The translations under genes and the position numbers were made by a program. From Bacillus sp. OK048 (GTDB lineage Bacteria; Bacillota; Bacilli; Bacillales; Cytobacillaceae): a stretch of DNA of 64,000 bases. The stretch covers positions 1-64,000 of the forward strand of contig NZ_FNHN01000014.1 of NCBI RefSeq assembly GCF_900103525.1, given 5' to 3'. This document shows, piece by piece, positions 7,126-16,667 of the stretch. The number at the start of each line of letters is the position of its first letter. Position 1 is the first letter of the stretch. The notes under the pieces were generated by a model. It ran no database searches. It saw nothing but the letters and a program-made list of their open reading frames with translations, and was not told where the DNA came from.

Positions 7126-7422
7126 TCTGTTTTAATCAAACGATTGATTGGAAATATAACAAATAGTCTCTTGTCGAAGGCAATAACTTCACTTCCCAAC
7201 ATTAGGAGTCCGTGTGCAGCCAATCATAGTACATGACTTCACCGTTTCCGAGTACATAGCGAAACGGCTTACTCTCATAGCTGTTTTCAGGTAATTGCTC
7301 GAGATAGAGCTCTTTTAATTTGTTGGTTAAAATGCCATAAAAGAAGGCAATTGGTTTTACTACCTGCTTGGTAGATTTTAACTTACGGACCAGCTGCTTG
7401 AATGACTGAATCGCAATGGCGA
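7126..7422 (-). repeat. dispersed element subfamily A, broken copy (3' half)
   Basis: The stretch matches 31247-31541: the flank with TCAAACGATTGATTGGAAAT and CTTGTCGAAGGCAATA, then the 3' part of the winged-helix gene. Homology stops exactly after CGCAATGGCGA (7412-7422), where ISL3 transposase sequence takes over. Confidence 0.85.
7202..7422 (-). pseudogene. C-terminal fragment of the dispersed winged-helix gene
   Basis: On the minus strand this encodes the last 72 or so residues of the protein at 31321-32166, through KPFRYVLGNGEVMYYDWLHT to a TAA at 7202-7204. The N-terminal two thirds, including the DNA-binding domain, are absent. It is a non-functional relic, useful as a marker of where the element was broken. 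Confidence 0.85.
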
Positions 7423-7651
7423 CACCTGAATTTCTGGCAATTTACGACCTATCTGCACGCAAGACATCCGCGCGCCAAGTGCGACCAATGTGGAAAAATT
7501 AGGACAGTCATCGTGGATTGGCCACGCCGATCACCGGCCTTCATAAAAGGCGTTGAATCTGAGTTTCCCAAGGCCCATATCACTTTTGACAAATTCCATG
7601 TAATGAAATTGGTGAATGAAGTCTTAGATCATGTACGGAGACAGGAACAAA
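7420..7651 (+). pseudogene. ISL3-family transposase remnant with internal deletion
   Basis: The frame reads WRHLNFWQFTTYLHARHPRA then KCDQCGK, the N-terminal zinc-binding part of ISL3 transposases. It passes straight to RRSPAFIKGVESEFPKAHIT, FDKFHVMKLVNEVLDHVRRQ, which belongs to the catalytic core. Most of the protein between and after these parts is missing. It is joined on the left to the broken winged-helix gene and on the right to the end of the EpsC-like gene. Confidence 0.8.
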
Positions 7652-7660
7652 TGGAGCAGC

Positions 7661-9487
7661 CTACTTCGCCGTAGCCATAACAGGTGAATACTCAAACCTA
7701 TTATTAGCCACCGCAATCAAAGTATCATGCATCTCCACCTCAGACATCTCCAAAAGTCCACCAATCAACCGACCTAGCACCTCATCCTCAAGCACATTCG
7801 CCTTACCAATACGAATCTTTGGAAATACCTTCTCTGGATGTACTTCATTTTCATTCAACAGCTCTTCATACATCTTCTCCCCAGGACGAAGTCCTGTGAA
7901 ACGAATTCCGATTTCTTCTATAGTAAAGCCTGAAAGTTTAATTACATTTTTCGCTAGGTCAACAATCTTAACAGGTTCGCCCATTTCCAATACAAACACC
8001 TCGCCACCGCGCGCCAACGAGCCTGCCTGGATTACAAGCCTTGATGCCTCCGGTATCGTCATAAAATACCGTGTCATATCCTGATGCGTAACCGTAATCG
8101 GCCCGCCGGCTTGAATCTGCTTCTTAAATAACGGAATTACACTTCCTCGACTCCCCAAAACATTACCAAACCGCACCGCAACAAATTTGGTGTTACTATT
8201 TTGCGCCAGACTCTGAATAACCATCTCCGCAAACCGCTTCGTTGCCCCCATAACATTCGGCGGATTAACAGCCTTATCCGAAGAAATCAAAACAAAAGTA
8301 TGTACACCAAAGGTGTCCGCCGCCTCCGCCACATTCTTCGTCCCAAAAATATTATTCTTCACTGCTTCTCGCGGATTGTATTCCATCAACGGAACATGCT
8401 TATGTGCTGCAGCATGATAAACAACAAATGGTCGATGTTCCTCCATCACTTCAAACATTCTTGCCCGGTCTTGAATATTACCAATCACCGGAACAATCTC
8501 CATTTGCCCTTTATACAATTTGCTGATTTCCATATCAATCTGATAAATACTATTCTCGCCATGACCAACTAAAACAATTTTACTAGGATTGAATCTACAT
8601 ATCTGACGGCAAATTTCCGACCCAATCGATCCACCTGCACCTGTCACCAGCACTGTTTTTCCAGATATTTTTTCTGAAATACTGCCAATATCTAATTCTA
8701 CCGGATCTCTTCCTAGTAAATCCTCTACCTGAACTTCACGGAATTGGTTGACCGATATTTTACCAGTCATTAAATCCTCAAGCTTTGGAATAATTTGCGT
8801 CTTTGCCTTTGTTTTTGAACATTCCTCAAAGATTCGATTTAGTTCATTTTGTTTTAAAGAAGGAATCGCAATCATAATATTATCAATTTCGTATTTTTCA
8901 ACCGTTTTTGCAATACAGTCTGAAGCACCAACAACCGGTATACCAAGAATATCCAATTTATATTTATTCGGATCATCATCAATAAACGCTACAGGCTTAA
9001 GGTCAATTTCATGGTTGTGCAGTAACTGTCGTGCTACCATCGTTCCGCCTGAACCAGCACCAATGATCAGTGTTTTTTTAATATTCTTTTGTTTATTCAT
9101 AAAGTTGTCTCGGAACATCCGCCACGAAAACCTTGAACCGCCAATCAGCAGCACATGCAACATCCAGGTAATCATTAACGCTCGTACATACGTATTTCCA
9201 AACACTAGCATTTGCATCACAGATGTCGCCATAATGGAAAACGTGACCGCTTTAACAATTGCAATCAGTTCCCCAACACTCGCATATTGCCAGGCCTTAT
9301 TATATAGATGATAAATGGAAGCAAATAAATGATGGCTAACTAATAAGGTTAAGGCCGTGACAGGCAGCATTGGCACATTAAAAATGTGAACCCAAGGATT
9401 AAGCGTCCAATAGCTTATGTAGATTGCTGTTAACACAATAATCGAATCCAAAATCGCAAGCGTGGTCAATCTTTTCTTGTAAGTCAC
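7661..9487 (-). CDS. epsC: EpsC/CapD-type UDP-sugar 4,6-dehydratase, membrane-anchored
   Basis: A 608-residue polysaccharide biosynthesis protein. About four membrane segments fill residues 8-120. A first Rossmann-like domain has GAGSGG at 143-148, and a second NAD(P)-binding domain has TGAGGSIG at 282-289. The active-site line is SSDKAV then M413 and K417, the Ser-Met-Lys arrangement of FlaA1/CapD/EpsC dehydratases that replaces the usual Tyr. The family makes UDP-4-keto-6-deoxy sugars, probably toward amino-sugar donors. It is last in the eight-gene operon, starting at GTG 9487 with GGAG upstream. In B. subtilis epsC lies early in the operon, so the order differs here. Confidence 0.88.
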   Translation of the reverse strand: MTYKKRLTTLAILDSIIVLTAIYISYWTLNPWVHIFNVPMLPVTALTLLVSHHLFASIYHLYNKAWQYASVGELIAIVKAVTFSIMATSVMQMLVFGNTYVRALMITWMLHVLLIGGSRFSWRMFRDNFMNKQKNIKKTLIIGAGSGGTMVARQLLHNHEIDLKPVAFIDDDPNKYKLDILGIPVVGASDCIAKTVEKYEIDNIMIAIPSLKQNELNRIFEECSKTKAKTQIIPKLEDLMTGKISVNQFREVQVEDLLGRDPVELDIGSISEKISGKTVLVTGAGGSIGSEICRQICRFNPSKIVLVGHGENSIYQIDMEISKLYKGQMEIVPVIGNIQDRARMFEVMEEHRPFVVYHAAAHKHVPLMEYNPREAVKNNIFGTKNVAEAADTFGVHTFVLISSDKAVNPPNVMGATKRFAEMVIQSLAQNSNTKFVAVRFGNVLGSRGSVIPLFKKQIQAGGPITVTHQDMTRYFMTIPEASRLVIQAGSLARGGEVFVLEMGEPVKIVDLAKNVIKLSGFTIEEIGIRFTGLRPGEKMYEELLNENEVHPEKVFPKIRIGKANVLEDEVLGRLIGGLLEMSEVEMHDTLIAVANNRFEYSPVMATAK

Positions 9488-9754
9488 CGCTCCATTCCCC
9501 CTTTTCTTTAAATTTTTATGGGGCTCGAGATCCGGGTGCCAGGCACCATCCAGAGAATTTTGTCGAGAGGCGAATTTGTAAAAAAGAATGGAAAGTAATC
9601 TAATAGGGCAAAAAAGTCTATCATTTTCATAGTAAACTAGAAGGGCAGATCACATTCTAATCAGCATTAAATTAGTTGTTTTTGTTTAACAGCTCTCTTT
9701 GATTCCCATAAGTACAATTTTTAGGGGGGATTGGATCGAATGAAATTCCCTATC
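9488..9754. other. gap inside eps-like operon with R1 and element tail
   Basis: No gene is seen. It holds an R1 palindrome (9535-9547) and the element-end sequence TTGTCGAGAGGCGAATTTGT (about 9555-9575), which is followed by AAAAAAGAATGGAAAGTA as at 30425. Repeats have therefore inserted between the last two genes of the operon and may separate epsC expression from the rest. Confidence 0.6.
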
Positions 9755-10888
9755 TTAGATTTCTAAGACCTTTTTTACCCCGCTCAAAAAGGCCTCTCGA
9801 GTAAATTCTTGTTCATAGCGCTCTCTTGAAAGCTTGCTCATTTGTTGTAAGAGTTCAGGATCGTCTATTAAATGTTTAATCCCCTCAACTAGTGCTTCAG
9901 CATTATCTTTTTCTATTAAATAGCCATTTTTACCATGCACAATTAATTCTGGTATTCCCCCGACGTTTGTTGCAATACAGGGTAAACCCAAACCCATGGC
10001 TTCGATAATGGCTAACGGAAGCCCTTCCGTGTCGGATGGCAGGACAAACACATCGGAATCATTCATCATAGGTAATGGATTTTCTATCCAGCCTAAAAAA
10101 TGGACGCTGTCTGTTAGTTGAAGATCTTCCACTAATGTATGTAAATAATTTTTATATTCATTTGTAGTCCAACTAGGTTTTACTCCGATGATCTTTACCT
10201 CAACATCACAACCCATTTGTTTCAATCGAGCGCAGGCCTGTAACACTAAATCCTGCCGTTTTCCCTCTATTAAAAAACCAACAGTCACAATGGAAAATTT
10301 GGTTTTGGTTTGTTTTATCTTATGAATTTCTTCCACTTGAATATCAAGTCCGTTATGCACTGCAACAAACTTTTGACTGTGCTTACTAAAATGGTCTTTA
10401 TACCTTTTTGCAATCTCATCAGATACTACGACAATTTTATCTGTAAATGTAAGACAGATTTTACCAAGTAGATTATTTAAATTCTCTTCTCCATGGATAT
10501 GCCAAATAACCTTTTTTCCCAGTAGCTTCCCCAACCATCCGATCACTAACTGAGAACGAAATTGACTAGTATAAATAATGTCTATATTGTTTTTTATGAT
10601 GAATAACAGAACTCTATAGAAATGAGGAAGGAGTAAGAAAGCTTTCGTAAGATGGGACAAAATTCCCTTTTGAAGCTGATCTTTCCTTGCACGATCTACC
10701 CCACCATTGATTGGAATAATGGTAACTTCTTTATTTCTACTTCTTACTCTATCGATCATTGGTCCTGACGTTGAGCTAAGAAAGTGAGTCTTAATAGTGT
10801 GGTCCTCTAGTCCTACTAATAACTCTAATTCACATTTTTGAGCGCCTCCCCATTCGGGACGGCTCTGATAAAATAAAATTTTTTTCAT
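9755..10888 (-). CDS. glycosyltransferase family 4 (GT-B)
   Basis: About 377 residues from the ATG at 10888, chosen because AAGGTGG lies five bases upstream. The N-terminus KKILFYQSRPEWGGAQKCEL is the acceptor-binding start of GT4 enzymes. The C-terminal donor domain has VGFLIEGKRQDLVLQA, then EGLPLAIIEAMGLGLPCIAT with the conserved E-x7-E pattern, followed by GGIPELI. It would add a hexose from a nucleotide sugar to the growing exopolysaccharide repeat on the cytoplasmic side of the membrane. The linkage and sugar cannot be predicted. Confidence 0.85.
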   Translation of the reverse strand: MKKILFYQSRPEWGGAQKCELELLVGLEDHTIKTHFLSSTSGPMIDRVRSRNKEVTIIPINGGVDRARKDQLQKGILSHLTKAFLLLPHFYRVLLFIIKNNIDIIYTSQFRSQLVIGWLGKLLGKKVIWHIHGEENLNNLLGKICLTFTDKIVVVSDEIAKRYKDHFSKHSQKFVAVHNGLDIQVEEIHKIKQTKTKFSIVTVGFLIEGKRQDLVLQACARLKQMGCDVEVKIIGVKPSWTTNEYKNYLHTLVEDLQLTDSVHFLGWIENPLPMMNDSDVFVLPSDTEGLPLAIIEAMGLGLPCIATNVGGIPELIVHGKNGYLIEKDNAEALVEGIKHLIDDPELLQQMSKLSRERYEQEFTREAFLSGVKKVLEI

Positions 10889-10981
10889 CTGTTCCACCTT
10901 TTTTGCTCACGATTTATCTTGTCTCAAAATCATTTTTCAAATTCCTATACCAGTAAGAAATTTCCAGGAAACGCGGCAATT

Positions 10982-12187
10982 TTATTTTTTTGAATAGAAT
11001 AATAAATAACCTACAACATTATAAAAGGCAATGGTGATTCCTGTCCCAATTAACCCAAACATCGATTCAGTCATACTAAACAAAATAAATGTTAACGTAA
11101 TAATAAACGGGAGGAATTTAACTAGATGATTATTCCCTTTTTTAAAAATAAATTGGATAGACACGATCAAAGCAAAGAGTAAGAATATCGCAAATAATAG
11201 CGCTGCTAAATAGCCATATACCCCTAAAATCCAGATGATACTATTATGTGCACCCTCTGTAAACCCATCAAAGTAACTTGACCCATTCCCCAAAAGGACT
11301 GCTTCGTTTATTACTTTCCCCCAAATTTCTTCTCGTCCATTTAATAGATCACCTTGAGAATGGGAGGTTGAAAACTTATCTATTAAACCAGAAAGTAAAG
11401 TTTCCTTAGGAATGAATAGCAGGAATATAGTCACTATGGTAAAAATAAATAGAAGGGGTTTCCAACTAGTATGATTAATTATATAAATAAAAAGCAAAAA
11501 TAAAGTGATTGCCCCCATCACAACCAGTGATGTTCTACTTTGTGAAAGAATGACACTTATAAATGAAATGGAAAGTGCACAAAAGAGAAGTGGCTTTTTC
11601 AGCTTCTGCAGTGGACGCTTCCCGTTACTTTTTACAATCAAAAGATAAATGGCAGTTATAAAGGACAATGTGGATAGTTGACCGAACCCATTTGGATTTC
11701 CTGCTAACCCATAATAGGGAAAGATAGTAATTGGTACACGAATATAGGAACAGACAATATAGAAAAAATTACTAAAAAATAACCCGCATAGTACGACTAA
11801 TTCAAACATTTTTCCGCTTCCAGGCATGACCCAAAAATAGATGATTGGGACAAAAACCAATAAGAACAACCCTTGGATGGGAATAGAATGGTGGGTCATT
11901 TCTGAAATAAAGATGGTACTGCCAAACAATATCCAAATAAAAAATAAGTAAAAAGACAAATAGGACCTGAATTTAGGCCATTGTTGTTTTCTCCTTAAGA
12001 AATGGTAGAAAAGCAGAAAAAATCCTACCCCTACAAGAATATACCGTAATACATTTAAAAAAGGATCGAGGGGCCGATAGGCTGATCCCATAATGACAAT
12101 GGAGGAGCTACCATAAATCAGGATAAATAGGAGAAATATTAATGTTTGTTCTTTATGGACTCTTGATGAATTTTTCTCCTTTTCCAA
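10982..12187 (-). CDS. O-antigen ligase/polymerase-like protein (Wzy-type)
   Basis: A 401-residue polytopic membrane protein with roughly ten to twelve hydrophobic segments and a long periplasm-type loop near residues 265-310 (SGLIDKFSTSHSQGDLLNGR, then EEIWGKVINEAV and GAHNSIIWILGVYGY). The N-G-R-x3-W motif and an H-N-x3 motif in this loop are typical of the Wzy/O-antigen ligase superfamily. It probably polymerises flipped repeat units at the outer face of the membrane. The likely start is TTG 12187 with AGGGGGAT upstream. It lies five bases downstream of the preceding glycosyltransferase, so the two are likely co-translated. Confidence 0.82.
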   Translation of the reverse strand: MEKEKNSSRVHKEQTLIFLLFILIYGSSSIVIMGSAYRPLDPFLNVLRYILVGVGFFLLFYHFLRRKQQWPKFRSYLSFYLFFIWILFGSTIFISEMTHHSIPIQGLFLLVFVPIIYFWVMPGSGKMFELVVLCGLFFSNFFYIVCSYIRVPITIFPYYGLAGNPNGFGQLSTLSFITAIYLLIVKSNGKRPLQKLKKPLLFCALSISFISVILSQSRTSLVVMGAITLFLLFIYIINHTSWKPLLFIFTIVTIFLLFIPKETLLSGLIDKFSTSHSQGDLLNGREEIWGKVINEAVLLGNGSSYFDGFTEGAHNSIIWILGVYGYLAALLFAIFLLFALIVSIQFIFKKGNNHLVKFLPFIITLTFILFSMTESMFGLIGTGITIAFYNVVGYLLFYSKK

Positions 12188-12191
12188 GCTT

Positions 12192-13319
12192 CTATCCCCC
12201 TATATATATATCTTCTATAATCTTAGCTTGATCTTCCGAATCATACCCATTCACTTTCAATTGCCTTTTACGGGTAGTCCAGTCCGAAGCACTTCTATCT
12301 GGCTCCAGTAAATTGATAGACTCTGCCCAACTTTCTGCTCCATCCGTAAGGACTTTAAAGGTAAGTAACCCTAGACCCAGGTCCGCTTCTTTAGGGATAC
12401 TACTCGATACCAAACACGGAATTCCCGCAGCCTGTGCCTCTATCAGTACATTACCAAGTCCTTCAAACAAAGAAGGGAACAGAAAATAATCGAAAGAATT
12501 CATTACTTCTGGTATATCTGACCGGTTCCCTAACATTTTTACCGATGAGTCTATGCCCAGTTTCTTAGCAAGCGAGTTGATTTTATTCTCTTCAGAGCCC
12601 TCCCCGACTAAAACGAGAAAGGAATTCGGATTCTTTTTATGATAGTGATAGAAAGTGTGAAGAAGATATTCATGATTCTTTACCGGATCAAAACGACCGA
12701 CATGTCCAATGATTGTTTTCTCAATAGGCACGCCAATTCTTTCCCGACTTTTCCTCTTATTTCCGTTATCAAGCCGAGCATAAGTAGATAGGTCAATACT
12801 ATTTCGAATCACAATGGAATGACTACTTTTATATGAGTAAAGGGCTTTAGCTGCTGCTTCTGTGCATGCCATAAGATGTGTGGCACTTTGTAAAATCTTA
12901 TATTTCATATACCCTTCATACATTTGCCTGTGGAAGGTTAATTTCTTTCCATCGCTAATGGTATGGCTATGGGCAATTCTAACGGGAACCCCTGCCTTTT
13001 TTGCAACAGGAAGTATCGCTCCACTAAAATGATGAACATGACTATGAACGGCTCGGAAGCTATTCTGTTTTAAGATGGCATATAGTTCTTGACGGAAACG
13101 TAGTAAATGTTTCGCTCCAGAGTATGACACTCGATAAATTCTTCCGCCTAAGTCGATAATTTCTTGTTCATAATAGCCCTTTTCTGCACCATGTACGAGA
13201 AAGTCAAATTGAACCTTGGACCGATCGAGTTTTCGATAAATATTCATAATCATTGTCTCTGCACCGCCGGGATTCATGACAGCAAAGATATGAAGAACTC
13301 TATTAACCACTAACATCAC
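12192..13319 (-). CDS. epsF: glycosyltransferase family 4, EpsF-like
   Basis: 375 residues from GTG 13319; an ATG at 13316 and a GTG at 13310 are equally possible, the last having the best spacing to AGGGGGTG. The N-terminus VLHIFAVMNPGGAETMIMNI is the EpsF/CapM-type acceptor domain, with HSHVHHFSG further on. The donor domain has GHVGRFDPVKNHEYLL and PSLFEGLGNVLIEAQAAGIP. It overlaps the flippase gene by 17 bp. The role is transfer of a sugar to the lipid-linked repeat unit. Similarity to EpsF is good, but the exact linkage is unknown. Confidence 0.83.
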   Translation of the reverse strand: MMLVVNRVLHIFAVMNPGGAETMIMNIYRKLDRSKVQFDFLVHGAEKGYYEQEIIDLGGRIYRVSYSGAKHLLRFRQELYAILKQNSFRAVHSHVHHFSGAILPVAKKAGVPVRIAHSHTISDGKKLTFHRQMYEGYMKYKILQSATHLMACTEAAAKALYSYKSSHSIVIRNSIDLSTYARLDNGNKRKSRERIGVPIEKTIIGHVGRFDPVKNHEYLLHTFYHYHKKNPNSFLVLVGEGSEENKINSLAKKLGIDSSVKMLGNRSDIPEVMNSFDYFLFPSLFEGLGNVLIEAQAAGIPCLVSSSIPKEADLGLGLLTFKVLTDGAESWAESINLLEPDRSASDWTTRKRQLKVNGYDSEDQAKIIEDIYIGG

Positions 13320-14613
13320 CCCCTATATTTCTTTTTTGTAAGTAGCGGATGGAAGTTGCTTTTTGTGCTTTAGAGACCTCATAAATAATCACCGTTGCTA
13401 AAGAAAGGCACTGAGCTGCAGCGGTGGCTATCGTCACATATGCTGCACCATTAATTCCAAATTTCGGAATGAGCAAGGCAGAAACCGCGATCGTGATGAC
13501 AATCCAGAATAGGGAAAGAAAAGGCTGGATTTTAAATTTCCTCATCGAGGTTAAGATGTACCCTAAAAAAGAACTCGTATATAAAAGAATACTAGCGAAC
13601 ATGAGTAACGTAAAAACAGATTGATACGCAGCATATTCAGAACTATAAATGATTGTTAACAGCTGTTTCCCCCATATTGATGCAATCACATAGCCAATAA
13701 CTCCACAGAACAAGCCAATGGAAAGAAGCATGAAAACTAACCTAAGGAATTTTTTAAAGTCTCCATTTATATAAAAGGAGGCTAAACGAGGGCTTGCGGA
13801 TTGCCCAAAGGCATTGATAACAATATTACCAGCAAATAAGATATAAATTAAAGCTGAAAAATAGGCTAACTGCTCTAAGCCTGCATAATGTTCAATAAAA
13901 TATCTAGGTATGTTTGTGGTTAGCGACGATAGCATCATGACAATCCCAAGGGGAAAAGCCGTAATGAGTAACTTTTTTAAGCCCTTATCATACCTAATTT
14001 TTGTATTTTGACGAAACGCTACTAAACTGGGGCGATCTACGATCAAATAGACAAACAACCAGCTCAAGCCTATTCCAATAACAGCACTGACTAAACTATC
14101 CAACACCCAAATACAAAAACTTACAGAGAGAAAAGACAATAAACCCCTTATAATGAGAGATCGAGAAATTAAGTCCATTCTTTCATGCTTTTGAAAAAAT
14201 CCATAGTGGATTTCACAATATGTTTCGATAATCTTAGTCATTCCCATTAATAGGATAATGAGAGATACGTGTGAATCATATCCCCCCATCAATAATAGGA
14301 AAATAATAATCAAAAAGGCAATCATGCTCATAAAAACTCGTAAACTTAAATAGTTCTCAAACGAATAATCCTTCTTCGCATCTGTTGCAAGAATCGTTCG
14401 CAACTGAAGGTCGGTTAACAGTATAATGGGTGCAGTTACGGCGATACCTAGGGTATATACTCCTACTGCTTCCGTAGAACTAAGCTTCGCTAGTGAGATG
14501 AGAATTCCCCATTGCGATAAAGAATAAGTTGCATTTCCAATCAGCATGTGAGAAAAATTCCTTCGAAGTGATAACGCCTGTATGGAACGCAGCTTCATGA
14601 AATACAACTCCAT
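13303..14613 (-). CDS. oligosaccharide flippase (Wzx-type)
   Basis: A 436-residue protein with about twelve to fourteen membrane segments, starting LRRNFSHMLIGNATYSLSQW, characteristic of polysaccharide transporters of the MOP superfamily. It would move undecaprenyl-linked repeat units across the membrane. Its ATG at 14613 overlaps the TAA of the upstream glycosyltransferase by one base, so translation is probably coupled; a second Met at residue 6 is also possible. The protein is not strongly like any B. subtilis Eps protein, but its place between glycosyltransferases and the polymerase fits a Wzx/Wzy pathway. Confidence 0.85.
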   Translation of the reverse strand: MELYFMKLRSIQALSLRRNFSHMLIGNATYSLSQWGILISLAKLSSTEAVGVYTLGIAVTAPIILLTDLQLRTILATDAKKDYSFENYLSLRVFMSMIAFLIIIFLLLMGGYDSHVSLIILLMGMTKIIETYCEIHYGFFQKHERMDLISRSLIIRGLLSFLSVSFCIWVLDSLVSAVIGIGLSWLFVYLIVDRPSLVAFRQNTKIRYDKGLKKLLITAFPLGIVMMLSSLTTNIPRYFIEHYAGLEQLAYFSALIYILFAGNIVINAFGQSASPRLASFYINGDFKKFLRLVFMLLSIGLFCGVIGYVIASIWGKQLLTIIYSSEYAAYQSVFTLLMFASILLYTSSFLGYILTSMRKFKIQPFLSLFWIVITIAVSALLIPKFGINGAAYVTIATAAAQCLSLATVIIYEVSKAQKATSIRYLQKRNIGGDVSG

Positions 14614-15761
14614 TATTTCTTATTGAAATAGCCATTATAAAGCTCTAACATTTTTTTAAATAGCTCACGCTGGTCAAAGTTATTTTTAACAAACTCACGG
14701 CCATTTTTGCCCATATAGATTCTCGTTGGTTCATCGTTCAATAGTTTCTTCAGGGCCTCATACAAAGACTCAACAGACTTTGGCTTTACGAGCAAACCGC
14801 GTTCACCAGAAACTACAGCTTCCCTTGGACCTGGAATATCTGTCACGATGACTGGTAATTCCATGGCTTCGGCTTCAATCACGACACTTCCAAACCCTTC
14901 ACGATAACTAGGCAATACAAAGATATCCATAGCTGAGAAATATTGTTCCACTTTGGTTGTTGAGTCGCAAAATAGTACATGGTTTGAATTTTTAGCCCAA
15001 TTCAACAGGTCTTGATCTAATTGGTCTGCTTGGTCCGCCCAGCCAACAATGAGGAGTTTACTATTTTCTTCCTCTTTAAGTAGCTTTTTCATGGCGGAAA
15101 GCAATTCATTGATCCCTTTTTCCGGTGTAATCCTGCCTACAAATCCAATAACCAGTTCCGAAGGCTTTAGCATGAGCTTAGCTCTAATTTCCTGACGCCA
15201 ATCCTTCTTTTTTTCGATATTGAATTTATCTAAGTTAACCCCGCTTGCACTGCCATTCCAAATGACCTTACCTTTATTTTTCGGATAAAGCCCTTCAGAT
15301 ACTGAAAGGTCTAAATTCCCAAAACTATCTGGTTGAATATCTGTTGAAAGAAGGCAAATGATCTTTTCAAGCACACGAAAAATATGTCTTTTAAGGCCAG
15401 TAAAACCGACATATCTTATTCCCCACTGTTTATAAATTCGAACCGGAACTTTAGCCATCCATGCCGCAATAGCCGAGTAGAGTGCGGCATTTGTAGTCGT
15501 ATATTGTACAATATGATAGTTTTCTTTTCGAAACAATGTATATAAAGTCCAAATACTCGTTAGTGCGTTCACTATGCTTATGCCCCTCTTAATTTGGACA
15601 GGATAATACTTTGTGTCTGAATTTAGTGTTTTGCTGAACTCATCATCTTTACCACAAACAATAGAAATCTCATATCCATGGCTTTGGAGATAGAGTAATG
15701 GTGTAATTAAAAATGTATTAATTTGATAGGATAATGTAGATACTGTGCAGATTTTCTTCAA
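14613..15761 (-). CDS. glycosyltransferase family 4, EpsD/CapM-like
   Basis: 382 residues. The N-terminus KKICTVSTLSYQINTFLITP and VCGKDDEFS are typical of EpsD-type enzymes. The donor domain carries GFVGRITPEKGINELLSA, then PSYREGFGSVVIEAEAMELP and TDIPGPREAV. It has no membrane segments and would work at the inner membrane face. It follows the epimerase gene by about 30 bp and overlaps the flippase start by one base. Confidence 0.83.
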   Translation of the reverse strand: MKKICTVSTLSYQINTFLITPLLYLQSHGYEISIVCGKDDEFSKTLNSDTKYYPVQIKRGISIVNALTSIWTLYTLFRKENYHIVQYTTTNAALYSAIAAWMAKVPVRIYKQWGIRYVGFTGLKRHIFRVLEKIICLLSTDIQPDSFGNLDLSVSEGLYPKNKGKVIWNGSASGVNLDKFNIEKKKDWRQEIRAKLMLKPSELVIGFVGRITPEKGINELLSAMKKLLKEEENSKLLIVGWADQADQLDQDLLNWAKNSNHVLFCDSTTKVEQYFSAMDIFVLPSYREGFGSVVIEAEAMELPVIVTDIPGPREAVVSGERGLLVKPKSVESLYEALKKLLNDEPTRIYMGKNGREFVKNNFDQRELFKKMLELYNGYFNKK

Positions 15762-15794
15762 TTTTGTTTACACATCCGTTCATACTCTCATCTT

Positions 15795-16667
15795 TCAGTC
15801 AATTTCTGTACGTGCAATAGCATCCTTAAATGAGGTGAGTTGATAGCGACCACTATAATCGTTTGACATATTGGCATCATATACTAGATTACCGAAAGCC
15901 TTGTTAGCCACATTGTGGTTAGATAAAAACAGCTTGATAACTCCCTGCATCCCACCTACTGCAAAGAACCTTCGTTTATGATATTTCGCAATCTCTGCTC
16001 CTAATTCCATTGTGGATACATATTTTTCATCCTGAGGGCAATAAATGGTCTTTTCAACTTTAGGATCTTCTAATAGAAGTCGAATAAACTCGCTATGATT
16101 ATCCACATAAATCATGCTTCTTTGATTTTGAATCTTTGGCAATACACCGAATTTCAGAACAAGCCTCTTTAATTTTTGGTAGTTTCCCGGACAGTTTGGT
16201 CCATAGATGATGGGGGAGCGAATAATGGCAATGGAAAATTTGCTATCCTTTAATTTTACTAGTTCCTGTTCAGCTTGCATTTTACTTTTCCCATAATATG
16301 TAGCAGGGCTACTCGGTGTATTTTCGTTTATCATTACTTGCTCACCGATTGCACCCTCTAGACCATAGACCGACATACTGCTCATGAAAATAAACTTTTT
16401 AACCCCTGAAGCTTTTGCCTTCCTAGCCAATTCAATGGTCAAATCCCTATTAATCTCATAATATAAATTTTCAGATTCGGGGGTTTCCTTTTCATGTACG
16501 ATGGCTGCAGTATGGAAAATCACGTCATAGTTCGACAAATCGATTTGCTTCCATTCATTGCTTCTTAAACTGATGGTTTCTACATCATACTGACTAGGCC
16601 ATTTACTCAACCAAGCTTTTAGGCTTAGTCCAACATAGCTATTCTTTCCTGTAATTAATAATCTCAT
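15795..16667 (-). CDS. NAD-dependent epimerase/dehydratase
   Basis: An extended short-chain dehydrogenase of about 290 residues, starting MRLLITGKNSYVGLSLKAWL with the glycine-rich nucleotide loop TGKNSYVG. The catalytic pattern is FMSSMSVYG, then YYGKSKMQAE, giving Ser, Tyr and Lys. The ATG at 16667 is preferred over an upstream in-frame ATG because the fold begins there; this gives a 29-bp overlap with the sugar transferase. It probably makes or modifies a nucleotide sugar used by the operon. Substrate unknown. Confidence 0.83.
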   Translation of the reverse strand: MRLLITGKNSYVGLSLKAWLSKWPSQYDVETISLRSNEWKQIDLSNYDVIFHTAAIVHEKETPESENLYYEINRDLTIELARKAKASGVKKFIFMSSMSVYGLEGAIGEQVMINENTPSSPATYYGKSKMQAEQELVKLKDSKFSIAIIRSPIIYGPNCPGNYQKLKRLVLKFGVLPKIQNQRSMIYVDNHSEFIRLLLEDPKVEKTIYCPQDEKYVSTMELGAEIAKYHKRRFFAVGGMQGVIKLFLSNHNVANKAFGNLVYDANMSNDYSGRYQLTSFKDAIARTEID

